DNA from: Bacillota bacterium
Lineage (GTDB): Bacteria > Bacillota > UBA4882 > UBA8346
Assembly (NCBI GenBank): GCA_023401925.1
Contig: JAEXDA010000052.1
Coordinates: 16,074-80,073 of the forward strand
DNA length: 64,000 nucleotides
Reading direction: 5' to 3'
The notes under the pieces were generated by a model. It did no database searches, had not been told where the DNA came from, and saw only the letters and a list, made by a program, of their open reading frames with translations. Numbering within the stretch: position 1 is the stretch's first letter; the number at the start of each line of letters is the position of its first letter. A program made the translations under genes and the position numbers. This document shows positions 1-9,346 of the stretch, piece by piece.

Positions 1-137
1 GTAGTTTTGAAGTCCGTAAGAGAGAGGCCCGTAAAGGCCGTAATCCTCAAACTGGCGCTGAAATTAAAATCGCAGCTAGGAAGGTTCCTGTATTTAAAGC
101 TGGTAAAGCTTTAAAGGATGCCGTAGGTAAGAAGTGA
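1..137 (+). CDS. hup: HU-family DNA-binding protein, 3' end only
   Basis: This is the C-terminal 44 residues of a histone-like HU protein; the window starts inside the gene and the first complete codon is at 3. The visible part has the HU signature: a GRNPQTG turn at the tip of the DNA-binding arm, then an IKIAARKVPVFKAGKAL-type strand and the final helix with a lysine-rich end. HU is a small dimeric nucleoid protein that bends DNA. A strong hairpin with a T run follows within 10 bases of the stop, so the gene ends its transcription unit. Confidence 0.93.
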   Translation, partial: SFEVRKREARKGRNPQTGAEIKIAARKVPVFKAGKALKDAVGKK

Positions 138-146
138 TAAAAAAAT

Positions 147-174
147 TAGGCCCTCTTTTCGGGCCTATTTTTTT
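147..174 (+). terminator. Intrinsic terminator after HU
   Basis: A 7-bp stem (TAGGCCC at 147-153, GGGCCTA at 161-167) with a 7-base loop is followed by seven T residues. This is a textbook Rho-independent terminator. Confidence 0.93.
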
Positions 175-246
175 ATGTGCGTGTCTGCAAACTCCTGGTT
201 CTGCTCCCTAGTTTAAAGGAATATGTTTAGATGAGGGGGCAAAAGA

Positions 247-999
247 ATGAGGATTTTCTATGCCAAAAGAACTTTAATGATGTTTTTTGCATTTATGGTT
301 GTGTTTGTTTTGGGATATTTCAGCGGCAAGTTTACCAGTGGCGGAATTCTGCCGACCGTGGGCTTAATCTCCAGAGAAATGCCGATTTTTTCGGTGAAAA
401 AATCCGGAGAAGTCTGTCTGACTTTCGACATCAGCTGGGGGGAAAAAACGCTGCCGTTGGTGTTGAAGGTGCTCCAGGATAACCAGGTTCCGGCAACTTT
501 CTTTCTATCCGGCCCATGGGCCGTTCAACATCCAGATCTGGTCAAAGCAATTGTAGGTGGCGGTCATGAAGTTGCAAGTCACGGTGATAAGCATGTTAAT
601 CTCAGTCAGTACTCGAAAGAAGAAGTGAAAGAAAATATATCCAAAGCATACGATGACTTACTGTCGGCGGCAGGCCGGGTAGCCCCGTTTTTCCGCCCCC
701 CCAACGGAGATTATGATGATGTGGTTATTGATACCGCTAGGGAATTGGGGTTTGAAACCGTAATCTGGGCGGTGGATTCTTTGGATTGGAAAAATCCAGG
801 CCCTGACTACATGATGGACCGGGTATTAAAAAGAACCTTTCCCGGCGCTATCATTCTTTGTCATGCCAGTGATTCCAGCAAAGAAATTCATTTGGCTTTA
901 CCCGGAATCATCCAGGGATTACGGGTAAAAGGGTATAAATTGGTAACCTTGACGCAACTGGTAAAGGGCGGTACCATTCAAAGAACCGATCCCCGGTAA
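247..999 (+). CDS. pdaB: PdaB-type sporulation polysaccharide deacetylase
   Basis: A 250-residue protein with one N-terminal membrane anchor (about residues 9-27) and a NodB-homology domain (about 55-240), expected to remove N-acetyl groups from cell-wall glycan outside the membrane. NodB motifs are visible: TFDIS where most family members have TFDDG, a SHGxxH metal-binding motif, and an RPPNGDYDD motif. The TFDISWG form is typical of the PdaB subgroup, which maintains the spore cortex in Bacillus. The ATG at 247 has a GAGGGGG ribosome site 6 bases upstream. It stands alone between two terminators. The second catalytic Asp is absent from motif 1, as is usual for PdaB, so true deacetylase activity is less certain than the family assignment. 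Confidence 0.88.
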   Translation: MRIFYAKRTLMMFFAFMVVFVLGYFSGKFTSGGILPTVGLISREMPIFSVKKSGEVCLTFDISWGEKTLPLVLKVLQDNQVPATFFLSGPWAVQHPDLVKAIVGGGHEVASHGDKHVNLSQYSKEEVKENISKAYDDLLSAAGRVAPFFRPPNGDYDDVVIDTARELGFETVIWAVDSLDWKNPGPDYMMDRVLKRTFPGAIILCHASDSSKEIHLALPGIIQGLRVKGYKLVTLTQLVKGGTIQRTDPR

Positions 1000-1037
1000 T
1001 TTTTAGAAAACAAGCAAGAATATATTTCTGAAATCAA

Positions 1038-1107
1038 GGCAAGAAAAAGAGTAACGAATTGACTGGAACGGGTTTAACTTCGATACTCTGCGGCTTGCTT
1101 TTTTTAT
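1038..1107 (+). terminator. Probable terminator after pdaB
   Basis: A two-part stem (GCAAG with CTTGC, AGAGTA with TACTCT) encloses about 30 bases and is followed by a run of seven T residues. It separates pdaB from lepB. Confidence 0.7.
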
Positions 1108-1125
1108 TCTCAAAAATAAAATATA

Positions 1126-1134
1126 TGTTATAAT
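1126..1134 (+). promoter_or_regulatory. Extended -10 promoter element for lepB
   Basis: TGTTATAAT at 1126-1134 is an extended -10 box. No good -35 box is seen 17 bases upstream, which is common with extended -10 promoters. It lies about 74 bases before the lepB start. Confidence 0.5.
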
Positions 1135-1207
1135 TGTCTGTGCCGAAATTTTTATTTACAGATTACGTTTCCAATCTAATATAACGAAAATAACAGGAGT
1201 GAAATGA

Positions 1208-1786
1208 ATGCCCAAAAAGCCCGTTAAAAAAATTGTATCCCAGCCCACTAAGGCGGAAGGGTATAGTTTTCGCCGTTTTTTAAAGGATGTTTACGAAGTC
1301 GTGGTACCGGCAGTGATTTTATTCTTAATCATTCATACTTTTTTTCTCCAGGCTCAGGTTGTGCCGTCACCTTCGATGCATCCTACGATTATGGTTCGCG
1401 ATCAATTTCTATTAAATAAAACAGCCTATTGGTTTAAAAAACCGCAACGTTTTGATATTGTTGTTTTTAAGCCGCCGGCGGCGGCTGAGTTTAATGGCGA
1501 TTTTGTGAAAAGAATCATCGGGCTGCCGGGAGAGACTATCAAGGTCCAGGGCGGTGTGGTTTATATTAATGATAAACCGTTGAAAGAACCTTTTATTAGC
1601 CCGGACCGGGCCCCGGTCGCCGATTATAGCCCCTTTATTATCCCGGATAATGAAGTCTTTACAATGGGTGATAACCGGAACAACAGTAAAGATAGCCGGT
1701 ATTGGGGCGCCTTGCCGATTAAAAACATCAAGGGAAAAGCCTGGTGGCGGTATTGGCCGGTTAACCGGATGGGAATCGTGAGGTGA
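1208..1786 (+). CDS. lepB: Signal peptidase I
   Basis: A 192-residue type I signal peptidase, which cleaves signal peptides from secreted proteins at the outer face of the membrane. A single N-terminal membrane segment (about 31-47) is followed by the SPSMHPT motif with nucleophile Ser56. The general base is Lys101 in a DFVKRIIGLPGE motif, and the GDNRNNSKDSRYWG box lies near the C terminus. Length and one-TM architecture match the Gram-positive SipS type. The start at 1208 is preceded by AGGAG at a normal distance. The gene has its own promoter. Confidence 0.95.
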   Translation: MPKKPVKKIVSQPTKAEGYSFRRFLKDVYEVVVPAVILFLIIHTFFLQAQVVPSPSMHPTIMVRDQFLLNKTAYWFKKPQRFDIVVFKPPAAAEFNGDFVKRIIGLPGETIKVQGGVVYINDKPLKEPFISPDRAPVADYSPFIIPDNEVFTMGDNRNNSKDSRYWGALPIKNIKGKAWWRYWPVNRMGIVR

Positions 1787-1891
1787 AAGAATGTATTTAA
1801 GAAGCCAGAATTCCCTCGTCAGGTTTTTTATTCTGGATTTTGACTTCCGGATGCTACTATTTTCTAAATTTAAATACGGTAGGAACAACTT

Positions 1892-3799
1892 ATGCCACTT
1901 ATCCAACTCAACAATTTGAATAAATTTTACGGTGCCACTCCGATACTGCGGGATATCGATTTAACGATCCAGCCCGGTGAAAAATGGGGTTTGGTCGGCC
2001 GGAATGGTTGCGGTAAAACTACTTTAATGAAAATTCTCACTGGTGAAGAAGATTACGACAGCGGTGAATTTCATCTGGCTCAAAATTGCCGTATCGGATA
2101 TTTAAAGCAAGAACCCGATTTTGACGTTGACATTACAATTTACGAAGAACTCCGGAATATTTTCCGGAATTTGGACGAGTTACAGCTGGAAATCAATAAC
2201 TTGCAACAACAAATGTCGGCTTCGACTCATTCACAGGCCGGGCTTGCCGTGCTCATCGAGGACCACCATAGCTTGACCGAAAAATTTGAGCAATTGGGCG
2301 GCTATCAAATTGAGGGAAGGATTCAAGGTGTTCTACGAGGGCTGGGATTCCCCAAAGAACGTTGGGGGGATCCGGTAAAGGTTTTAAGTGGCGGTGAGCG
2401 GACCAGGGTTTCCCTGGCGAAAATCTTGCTGACGACTCCGGATATTCTTTTTTTGGATGAACCCACCAATTACTTGGATATCTCGGCTATTGAATGGCTG
2501 GAAGAGTTTTTGGCCGACTTTAGCGGCGCTGTACTCTTGATCTCCCATGACCGCTATTTTTTAGACCATGTGGTGAAGGGAATTCTTGAAATCGAGTTTT
2601 GTAAGATCAAACGATACCGGGGTAATTACACTTTTTACCGTGAGCAAAAGGAACTTCAGCTTCAAGCCGATATGAAGTCCTTTGAACAACAGGAAAAGGA
2701 GTTCGCCCGTCTGGATAAATTCGTCCGGGAATCGCGAGCTACCGAAAAAAGCAAACGCAAGGCCCATAGTATTGAAAAACGTTTATCGAAGGTTGAACGG
2801 ATCGAGAAACCCCTGGTCAATGATAAGTCTTTGAAAATGAATTTTCAAGAGTCGGTTGCCAGTTCTAGGAGAGTATTGGAGCTAGAGAATGTCAGCAAGA
2901 GCTATAATGGAAAATCGCTTTTCCAGGGCCTCAATTTGACTATCGAAGCCGGAGAGAAAGTAGGTTTAATCGGACCCAACGGGGCCGGTAAGACCACTTT
3001 GCTACGAATCATCCAAAACCAGGAAGCGCCTGATGATGGACGAGTCCGGATCGGCTATGAGGTTTATCCCAGCTTTTTTTCCCAGTTAACCACGGGAGAA
3101 GATCTCTCCGGGACGCCCTTCAGCCAAATCATGGAGGCTGCCGATCTTGATAACACTGAAGCCAGAACCATTTTAGGACGCTTTTTATTCAGCGGAGATG
3201 ATGTTTTTAAATCCATGACCGACCTTAGCGGAGGAGAACGCCGCCGTTTGGGTTTGATTAAGTTGATGCTTTCAAAGGCCAACCTTTTGATTCTCGACGA
3301 GCCCACCAATCATTTGGATCTGGACTCGATTGAAATAATGGAAGAGGCATTGGCATCTTATAGCGGGACCGTTTTGATCGTATCCCATGATCGTTCTTTT
3401 CTCAATGCGGTGGTTGATCGTTATGTAGCCCTGGTTAACAATACGCTGGAATTTTTTCAGACCTATCAGGATTATGTAGAGTTTAATCAAAAGTTGAGTC
3501 AAGCCGGAGCTAAGGATTGCCAAAAACCCAAAAGCTCCGCCAGTATGCAACGGGAACAAAATAAAGAAACGCAACGGGATCTGAAACGTAAGCAACGCAA
3601 TTTAAATCAAATTGAAACCGAAATTGAAAGTCTGGAAGGTCGAAAAAAAGAATTGCTGTCTTTATTAAATAATTTTGAAGTTCAAACCGATTATATAAAG
3701 AGTATGGAATACGGTCAGGAACTTACCGAAGCTGAAACAAAATTAGCCGGCCTGTATGAGCAGTGGGAGCGGCTTCAGGAAGACTTGACCGTTATTTAA
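1892..3799 (+). CDS. ABC-F family ATPase (Uup/EttA-like)
   Basis: A 635-residue soluble protein with two ABC ATPase domains and no membrane segments, the layout of ABC-F proteins that act on the ribosome. Domain 1 has Walker A GRNGCGKTT, signature LSGGERTRVSLAK and Walker B ILFLDEPTNYLD. Domain 2 has GPNGAGKTT, LSGGERRRLGLIK and LILDEPTNHLD. The interdomain linker (about 240-315) is long, charged and helical. The C terminus (about 550-635) is a predicted coiled coil like that of Uup. Both Walker B glutamates are intact. Whether it is a translation factor, an antibiotic-resistance protein or Uup-like cannot be settled from sequence alone; location among housekeeping genes favours a general translation role. 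Confidence 0.9.
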   Translation: MPLIQLNNLNKFYGATPILRDIDLTIQPGEKWGLVGRNGCGKTTLMKILTGEEDYDSGEFHLAQNCRIGYLKQEPDFDVDITIYEELRNIFRNLDELQLEINNLQQQMSASTHSQAGLAVLIEDHHSLTEKFEQLGGYQIEGRIQGVLRGLGFPKERWGDPVKVLSGGERTRVSLAKILLTTPDILFLDEPTNYLDISAIEWLEEFLADFSGAVLLISHDRYFLDHVVKGILEIEFCKIKRYRGNYTFYREQKELQLQADMKSFEQQEKEFARLDKFVRESRATEKSKRKAHSIEKRLSKVERIEKPLVNDKSLKMNFQESVASSRRVLELENVSKSYNGKSLFQGLNLTIEAGEKVGLIGPNGAGKTTLLRIIQNQEAPDDGRVRIGYEVYPSFFSQLTTGEDLSGTPFSQIMEAADLDNTEARTILGRFLFSGDDVFKSMTDLSGGERRRLGLIKLMLSKANLLILDEPTNHLDLDSIEIMEEALASYSGTVLIVSHDRSFLNAVVDRYVALVNNTLEFFQTYQDYVEFNQKLSQAGAKDCQKPKSSASMQREQNKETQRDLKRKQRNLNQIETEIESLEGRKKELLSLLNNFEVQTDYIKSMEYGQELTEAETKLAGLYEQWERLQEDLTVI

Positions 3800-3961
3800 A
3801 AAACCCGGGTTCCGTATGGATCATGAAGTTTGGATTTTTCTCCATAAATTACTCAAAGGAACTTGGAAGCTTTTCAAGAATAAAGTATCTGTTTACAGAA
3901 TGGGTTTACAGAGCCTGTGGTACAGAAGAAAGCCGCAATTAAATCCAGGAGGTGGTAGCCA

Positions 3962-6322
3962 GTGTCAAAGTTGGGAGAAACAGAGGCCGCCCCTTTTAAA
4001 GAGTCACTTCCTTTACTACCGTTGCGTGGAATGATTGTTTTTCCGTTTATGGTTGTTCCGCTGGATGTAGGTAGAGATAAGTCAATCAGTGCTCTTGAAG
4101 AGGCTATGATTCATGATCGCTTAATCGTTTTGGCTGCTCAACGCCAGGCGAAGGTCAATGATCCCAATCAGGATGAGATTTACGAGATGGGGACAATGGC
4201 TGAGATCAAGCAGTTGTTAAAATTACCGGACGGCACGATTCGAGTACTGGTTGAAGGTCTGCGCCGGGTACGCATCGATCAATATATTCAAGTTGATCCT
4301 TATCATTTAGTTCAGATCTCTGAGGTTACCGAAATTGAGGAAAAAAATGTTGAAACGGAAGCCTTAATGAGATCAACGCTTTATCAATTCGAGCAATTTA
4401 TCAAGATGAGCAAAAAGGTTCCGCCCGAGGTTATGGTATCTGTCAATAATATCGAAGATCCGGGAAGACTGGCCGATATTATCGCTTCTCATCTAAGCTT
4501 AAAAGTCGAGGACAAACAGCAGATACTGGAGGCGGTATCCGCCAGAACCAGGTTAGAAACTCTTTGTTCTTTTTTGGTGAAAGAAATCGATATTTTGGAA
4601 ATGGAACGCAAAATCCATTTACGGGTTCGCAAACAAATGGAGAAAACGCAGAAAGAGTATTATCTGCGTGAACAGATGAAGGCTATCCAGAAGGAACTGG
4701 GTGATGCTGACGAGCGTACCGCGGAAGTGGAAGAACTTCGTTCCAAACTGGCCAAGTTGACCCTGCCCCAGGAAGCTGAGGAAAAAACCTTAAAAGAAAT
4801 CGATCGCTTGTCCAAAATGCCTCCCATGTCCGCAGAGGCTGTGGTAGTCCGCAACTATATCGATTGGCTCCTGGCGTTGCCCTGGAACACGGAAACCGAG
4901 GACTGCCTGGATGTAAATGCGGCCGAAAAGATATTGAACGAGGATCATTATGGACTGGAAAAAGTGAAAGAAAGGATCCTGGAATATTTGGCGGTCTGCC
5001 AATTGACCAAAAAATTAAAAGGACCGATTCTTTGCTTGATAGGGCCTCCCGGTGTCGGTAAGACCTCACTGGCCAAATCCGTTGCCAGGGCTCTCAACCG
5101 CAAGTTTGTCCGGTTTTCTTTGGGTGGAGTCCGGGACGAAGCGGAAATCAGAGGTCATCGGCGCACTTATGTCGGGGCCATGCCCGGCAAAATCATTCAA
5201 ATCATGAAACAGGCCGGTTCTAAAAATCCGGTTATTCTATTGGATGAGATTGACAAAATGAGCGCCGATTTCCGTGGCGATCCCTCGTCAGCTTTATTGG
5301 AAGTTTTGGATCCTGAGCAAAATTGTGCTTTTGGAGATCATTATTTGGAAGTAACCTTTGATCTTTCCAAAGTACTCTTTATTACAACCGCCAATACTTA
5401 CCATAATATTCCCCGGCCGCTCCTTGACCGGATGGAGATTATCAGTATTGCGGGGTATACTGAAGAAGAAAAACTGGAGATCGCCAAACGGCATTTATTG
5501 CCTAAACAGGCCAAGGATCACGGGATGGAAGATCAGGATCTGATGGTTCCCGAGACCATGTTGCGGCAAATCATCAATGGTTACACCCGGGAATCGGGAG
5601 TCCGGAGTTTGGAACGGCAGCTGGCCGCTGTTTGCCGGAAAGCGGCTCGGGAGATTGTTCAAACTTCCAAAAAACCGGTGCGGATTAATAAAAATACCTT
5701 GCAGAAATTTTTAGGTGCTGTCAAATACCGGCACAGTTTGGCCGAAGAAACCGACCAGGTTGGAATCGCTACCGGTCTTGCCTGGACCGAAGTGGGCGGT
5801 GAGATTTTATCGATCGAAGTTACCCTGGTGAGAGGGAAAGGCCAGCTGATCCTTACCGGAAAGTTAGGCGAGGTGATGCGGGAATCAGCCCAAGCGGCGT
5901 TCAGTTATATTCGTTCCCGCGCCAAGGAATTGGGAATTGAAGAAGATTTTAACGAACATTTTGACATTCATATTCATATTCCGGAAGGGGCGATCCCGAA
6001 AGACGGCCCTTCAGCCGGTATTACCATTGCCACTGCGATTGTTTCCGCTTTAACCGGGCAACCGGTCCGGAAAGATGTGGCCATGACCGGTGAAATCACT
6101 TTACGTGGCCGAGTATTGCCTATCGGCGGGCTTAAGGAAAAAATTCTGGCCGCTCATCGCAGTGGTATCAAGAGAATCCTTATTCCCAAAGAAAACGAGA
6201 AGGATCTGGAGGAACTTCCGGATAATGTGGCCCGCAAGGTAACGATTGTGTTGGTGGAGTCCATGGATGAAGTCTGGCGGGAAGCCTTAATACAGAAGAT
6301 GTCCATCGTTTCGGCGGGCTAA
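3962..6322 (+). CDS. lon: ATP-dependent protease Lon
   Basis: A 786-residue LonA protease that unfolds and degrades damaged and regulatory proteins in the cytoplasm. The N-terminal LON substrate domain (about 15-205) is followed by a coiled region, then the AAA+ module with Walker A GPPGVGKTS (from residue 361) and Walker B ILLDEIDKM (about 424). The C-terminal protease domain carries the Ser-Lys dyad: Ser684 in PKDGPSAG and Lys727 in GGLKEK. Size is standard. The start is a GTG at 3962, chosen because AGGAGGT lies 8 bases upstream and the LON domain begins right after. A strong terminator follows. Confidence 0.97.
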   Translation: MSKLGETEAAPFKESLPLLPLRGMIVFPFMVVPLDVGRDKSISALEEAMIHDRLIVLAAQRQAKVNDPNQDEIYEMGTMAEIKQLLKLPDGTIRVLVEGLRRVRIDQYIQVDPYHLVQISEVTEIEEKNVETEALMRSTLYQFEQFIKMSKKVPPEVMVSVNNIEDPGRLADIIASHLSLKVEDKQQILEAVSARTRLETLCSFLVKEIDILEMERKIHLRVRKQMEKTQKEYYLREQMKAIQKELGDADERTAEVEELRSKLAKLTLPQEAEEKTLKEIDRLSKMPPMSAEAVVVRNYIDWLLALPWNTETEDCLDVNAAEKILNEDHYGLEKVKERILEYLAVCQLTKKLKGPILCLIGPPGVGKTSLAKSVARALNRKFVRFSLGGVRDEAEIRGHRRTYVGAMPGKIIQIMKQAGSKNPVILLDEIDKMSADFRGDPSSALLEVLDPEQNCAFGDHYLEVTFDLSKVLFITTANTYHNIPRPLLDRMEIISIAGYTEEEKLEIAKRHLLPKQAKDHGMEDQDLMVPETMLRQIINGYTRESGVRSLERQLAAVCRKAAREIVQTSKKPVRINKNTLQKFLGAVKYRHSLAEETDQVGIATGLAWTEVGGEILSIEVTLVRGKGQLILTGKLGEVMRESAQAAFSYIRSRAKELGIEEDFNEHFDIHIHIPEGAIPKDGPSAGITIATAIVSALTGQPVRKDVAMTGEITLRGRVLPIGGLKEKILAAHRSGIKRILIPKENEKDLEELPDNVARKVTIVLVESMDEVWREALIQKMSIVSAG

Positions 6323-6338
6323 TCAAAGGAGCTTCATG

Positions 6339-6380
6339 AAGCAGGCTTCATTGGATTTTTCAATGAAGTCTGCTTTTATT
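6339..6380 (+). terminator. Intrinsic terminator after lon
   Basis: A 15-base arm at 6339-6353 pairs with 6361-6375 with one mismatch around a 7-base loop, and ends in TTTTATTT. Confidence 0.88.
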
Positions 6381-6422
6381 TATGTTACAATAGAACAAGA
6401 AAAATAAGAAGGATGGATCATT

Positions 6423-8780
6423 TTGTTGGAACGGACTTTACGGGTTTTAGAATACCAAAAAATCATCGATAAATTGTCAGCTTATGCCACTTCCACGCTT
6501 GGCAAGGAACTTGCCGGGGATCTCCTCCCTTTGACGGACCCGTCCCGGATCGAGGAAGGCCTTCAGGTTACTTCGGAAGCAGTGCAGGTCTTAGTGAAAG
6601 CCGAGCGCCCACCCTTGGGCGGCGTCTTTGATATCAGGCTCCAGATCAAGAAAGCTTCCATTAATGGAATACTGGCACCCTCAGAGTTGCTGGAAGTCGG
6701 CGCTACACTGAGGGCATCCCGGTTAATGCGGGAATTTCTGACGGAGAAGACGGATGAGCTTCAAATATTGCCGGAATGGGGCGGCAGGCTCGGAAGTTTT
6801 CCGGTGCTGGAGAGGGAAATAGACCGTTGTATCGGGCCGGGCGGGGAGATCTTGGACGGCGCCAGCGCCACCCTCCATGGTTTGCGTTCCCAAATGAAGG
6901 TTTTGCAGGGGCGAATCCGTGACAAACTGGACGGGATTATCCGCGCCAGCGATAATGTAAAATATCTCCAGGAATTGATTGTGACCATGAGGAACGACCG
7001 CTATGTAATCCCGGTTAAACAGGAATACCGTGGACTGTTTCCAGGGATTGTCCATGATCAATCGGCCAGCGGGGCGACGCTTTTCATTGAACCCATGAGT
7101 GTGGTGGAAATCAATAATCAGCTAAGAATCGTCGAGACCCAGGAAAGCGAGGAGATTCACCGTATTTTGAGCGACCTCTCCGGAAGGGTCCGGGACGTTG
7201 GCGTATCCCTGCAGAGCAGTATTGAAATTCTGGCCCGTTTGGACTTGGCCTTTGCCAAAGGGCAATATAGTTTGGCTATTGACGGGATTCGGCCGGCGCT
7301 GAATCTGGAATCGAAACTGGATTTACACAATGCCAGGCATCCCCTGCTGGCTGGGAAAGTAGTTCCCACCAGCGTTTCATTGGGTAAAGCTTTTGACACC
7401 TTGGTCATCACCGGTCCTAATACCGGGGGCAAAACAGTGACTTTAAAAACCATCGGACTTTTGACCCTGATGGCCCAGGCCGGGTTGCATATCCCGGCTG
7501 CCGCCGGGTCGGAAATCGCGGTTTTTGACAAGATATTTTGCGACATTGGCGATGAACAAAGTATTGAACAGAGTTTGTCGACCTTTTCGTCCCATTTGAC
7601 GCAAATTGTCAAGATTATTGAAGGCGCCGTAGACAGCCATTGCCTGGTGTTGCTGGATGAATTGGGGGCCGGTACGGACCCGGCGGAGGGCGCGGCTTTG
7701 GCTATGAGCATATTGACTCATTTACATCAATTGAATGTTAGAACCGTGGCCACCACCCATTATAGTGAATTAAAAGCTTTTGCCTATCAGACCCCGGGGA
7801 TCGAGAATGCTTCAGTAGAATTTGATATCCAAACTTTAAAACCAACTTATCATTTATTAATCGGGGTGCCCGGAAGCAGTCAAGCCTTTGAAATCGCTTC
7901 TAAACTGGGTTTGTCCGGTCCGATCATCGAAAGAGCCCGTAGTCTGATTTCGGCTGCCACTATGAAAGTCGAAGAGATGTTGCGCCAAATCGAAATTGAC
8001 CGCAAGAAGGCCCGCGAAGACAGGCAAGTAACAACCGAAGCCCGCTTAAAGGGCGAACAGTTTAAAACCCAATATGAATCGGAACTGGAAAAGCTAAAGC
8101 GTGAAAAAGCGGAATTATTGAGACAGGCCAAAGCCGAAGCCCGTGAAATCCTTCTGGAAGCAAGGCGCGAGAGTGAAAATTTGTTGCGGAAGTTGCGCGA
8201 GGGCCGTCATGAAGAACTTCCAGCCATTGCAAACGAGGCCCGAAGCAAAATATCGGAAAAACTCGGGCGTTTGGAAGAGAAAACCTCAGAATCGGAAAAA
8301 GGTCTGACGGTGAATGCGGCTGAACTTAAGAATGGCCAGAAAGTCCGGGCTGTCTCTTTAGGTCAAGTCGGCACCATCACCGATATCGGCAGCGACGGCG
8401 CCCAAGTTCAACTGGGGATCATCAAAGTAAATTTGCCATTTCATGATTTGGAGCTGGTGGAGGAAGAAAAAGTTCAGGTGAGACAGCGCCCGAAAACCAG
8501 CGTTGAAACCGGTCTGGAAACTGCCAAAAATATTTCGGCGGAACTAAGTTTGCGAGGCATGACTGTGGATGAAGCCCTTTATGAACTGGAGAAATATTTA
8601 GATAAGGCCATCATGGCGGGGCTCCTGCGTTTCAGGGTTGTCCACGGCAAAGGAACCGGGGCTTTGCGGAGCGCGGTGCAGCAGTATTTGCGGGAGAATC
8701 CCATGGTAAAAACCTCTTATATCGCCGAGCAAAATGAAGGCGGCATGGGAGCCACCGTGGTGGAACTCAAGAGAGGGTAA
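6423..8780 (+). CDS. mutS2: Endonuclease MutS2
   Basis: A 785-residue MutS2 protein. It has the MutS core and ATPase domains (Walker A GPNTGGKT near residue 330; LVLLDELGAGTDP Walker B; STFSSH and TTHYSELK motifs) but lacks the N-terminal mismatch-reading domain of MutS. A long helical linker (about 515-640) leads to a C-terminal Smr nuclease domain (about 700-785) with LSLRGMTVDEAL and VVHGKGTGALR motifs. Bacterial MutS2 acts in anti-recombination or, in Bacillus, rescue of collided ribosomes. The start is a TTG at 6423 with AAGGAT 8 bases upstream; TTG at 6426 is the alternative. Confidence 0.95.
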   Translation: MLERTLRVLEYQKIIDKLSAYATSTLGKELAGDLLPLTDPSRIEEGLQVTSEAVQVLVKAERPPLGGVFDIRLQIKKASINGILAPSELLEVGATLRASRLMREFLTEKTDELQILPEWGGRLGSFPVLEREIDRCIGPGGEILDGASATLHGLRSQMKVLQGRIRDKLDGIIRASDNVKYLQELIVTMRNDRYVIPVKQEYRGLFPGIVHDQSASGATLFIEPMSVVEINNQLRIVETQESEEIHRILSDLSGRVRDVGVSLQSSIEILARLDLAFAKGQYSLAIDGIRPALNLESKLDLHNARHPLLAGKVVPTSVSLGKAFDTLVITGPNTGGKTVTLKTIGLLTLMAQAGLHIPAAAGSEIAVFDKIFCDIGDEQSIEQSLSTFSSHLTQIVKIIEGAVDSHCLVLLDELGAGTDPAEGAALAMSILTHLHQLNVRTVATTHYSELKAFAYQTPGIENASVEFDIQTLKPTYHLLIGVPGSSQAFEIASKLGLSGPIIERARSLISAATMKVEEMLRQIEIDRKKAREDRQVTTEARLKGEQFKTQYESELEKLKREKAELLRQAKAEAREILLEARRESENLLRKLREGRHEELPAIANEARSKISEKLGRLEEKTSESEKGLTVNAAELKNGQKVRAVSLGQVGTITDIGSDGAQVQLGIIKVNLPFHDLELVEEEKVQVRQRPKTSVETGLETAKNISAELSLRGMTVDEALYELEKYLDKAIMAGLLRFRVVHGKGTGALRSAVQQYLRENPMVKTSYIAEQNEGGMGATVVELKRG

Positions 8781-9109
8781 GATTTTTGTTGAGTTTTTGG
8801 GACTCCGAATGATAAACTTTTTAACCTATGGATGTTGAATTTATTTTTTTAAAAAAAAGTTGGCCCAAAAAAATTATCAGTTACAGGATCAACAAAATTC
8901 ACAGAATTGAAAACTGGTAAAATCGACTGCGCAATTAAGATATTCAATTTGAAAAAACCGTCCGCCTGTTGTTTATTATAGCAGGCAGACGGTTTTTTTT
9001 GCGGGATTAGGCAATTTTTTTGCAGTAGTGTTATATCTGCATTGGGTGTTTCAAGTTATAATGATAGACAACAAAGAAACATAAGGAAAATATTTTCAAG
9101 GAGGTTTCT
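8781..9109. other. Intergenic stretch after mutS2
   Basis: It contains the terminator described separately and, at 9057-9062, a TATAAT box that could drive the small gene at 9110. I see no convincing -35 box and no coding signal. Confidence 0.5.
8952..9000 (+). terminator. Intrinsic terminator after mutS2
   Basis: A long stem (AAACCGTC plus GCCTG pairing with CAGGC plus GACGGTTT, with one bulged position) is followed by eight T residues. It ends the mutS2 transcript. Confidence 0.9.
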
Positions 9110-9340
9110 TTGACGATGTCAAAACAAATTCCGATTGTGCTGCCCAGCCTGTCATCGTACAGTGAAGATCGGGTCACGGATGAAACTTTCTGGACTGACC
9201 CCAAGGCCAATACAACTTACAGGAAGTCAAAGACCCTTGCCGAGTTGGCCGCCTGGCAATTCAGGAATGTGACGGTCTCACAACGTGGTTTAACATCGGA
9301 TGGATTCAATACGATGGAGAATAAAATGGGAAAGAAGTGA
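9110..9340 (+). CDS. Small hypothetical protein
   Basis: A 76-residue protein that I do not recognise. It has a near-perfect ribosome site (AAGGAGG at 9098-9104) followed by TTG at 9110 or ATG at 9116. It ends 6 bases before the aldo/keto reductase start, so the two are probably co-transcribed. There is no signal peptide, membrane segment or cysteine motif; the middle has a short helix-forming TLAELAAWQF stretch. The strong ribosome site and tight coupling make it likely to be translated. It could be a partner of, or a leader for, the reductase gene. Confidence 0.6.
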   Translation: MTMSKQIPIVLPSLSSYSEDRVTDETFWTDPKANTTYRKSKTLAELAAWQFRNVTVSQRGLTSDGFNTMENKMGKK

Positions 9341-9346
9341 AACTAG

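Noticed and set aside
1412..1906. 164-codon minus-strand open frame over lepB
   Set aside because: Lies opposite a certain gene, has no ribosome site or domain, and its residues reflect the complement of lepB codons.
7157..7711. 184-codon minus-strand open frame inside mutS2
   Set aside because: Opposite the conserved ATPase domain of mutS2; no start signal or family.
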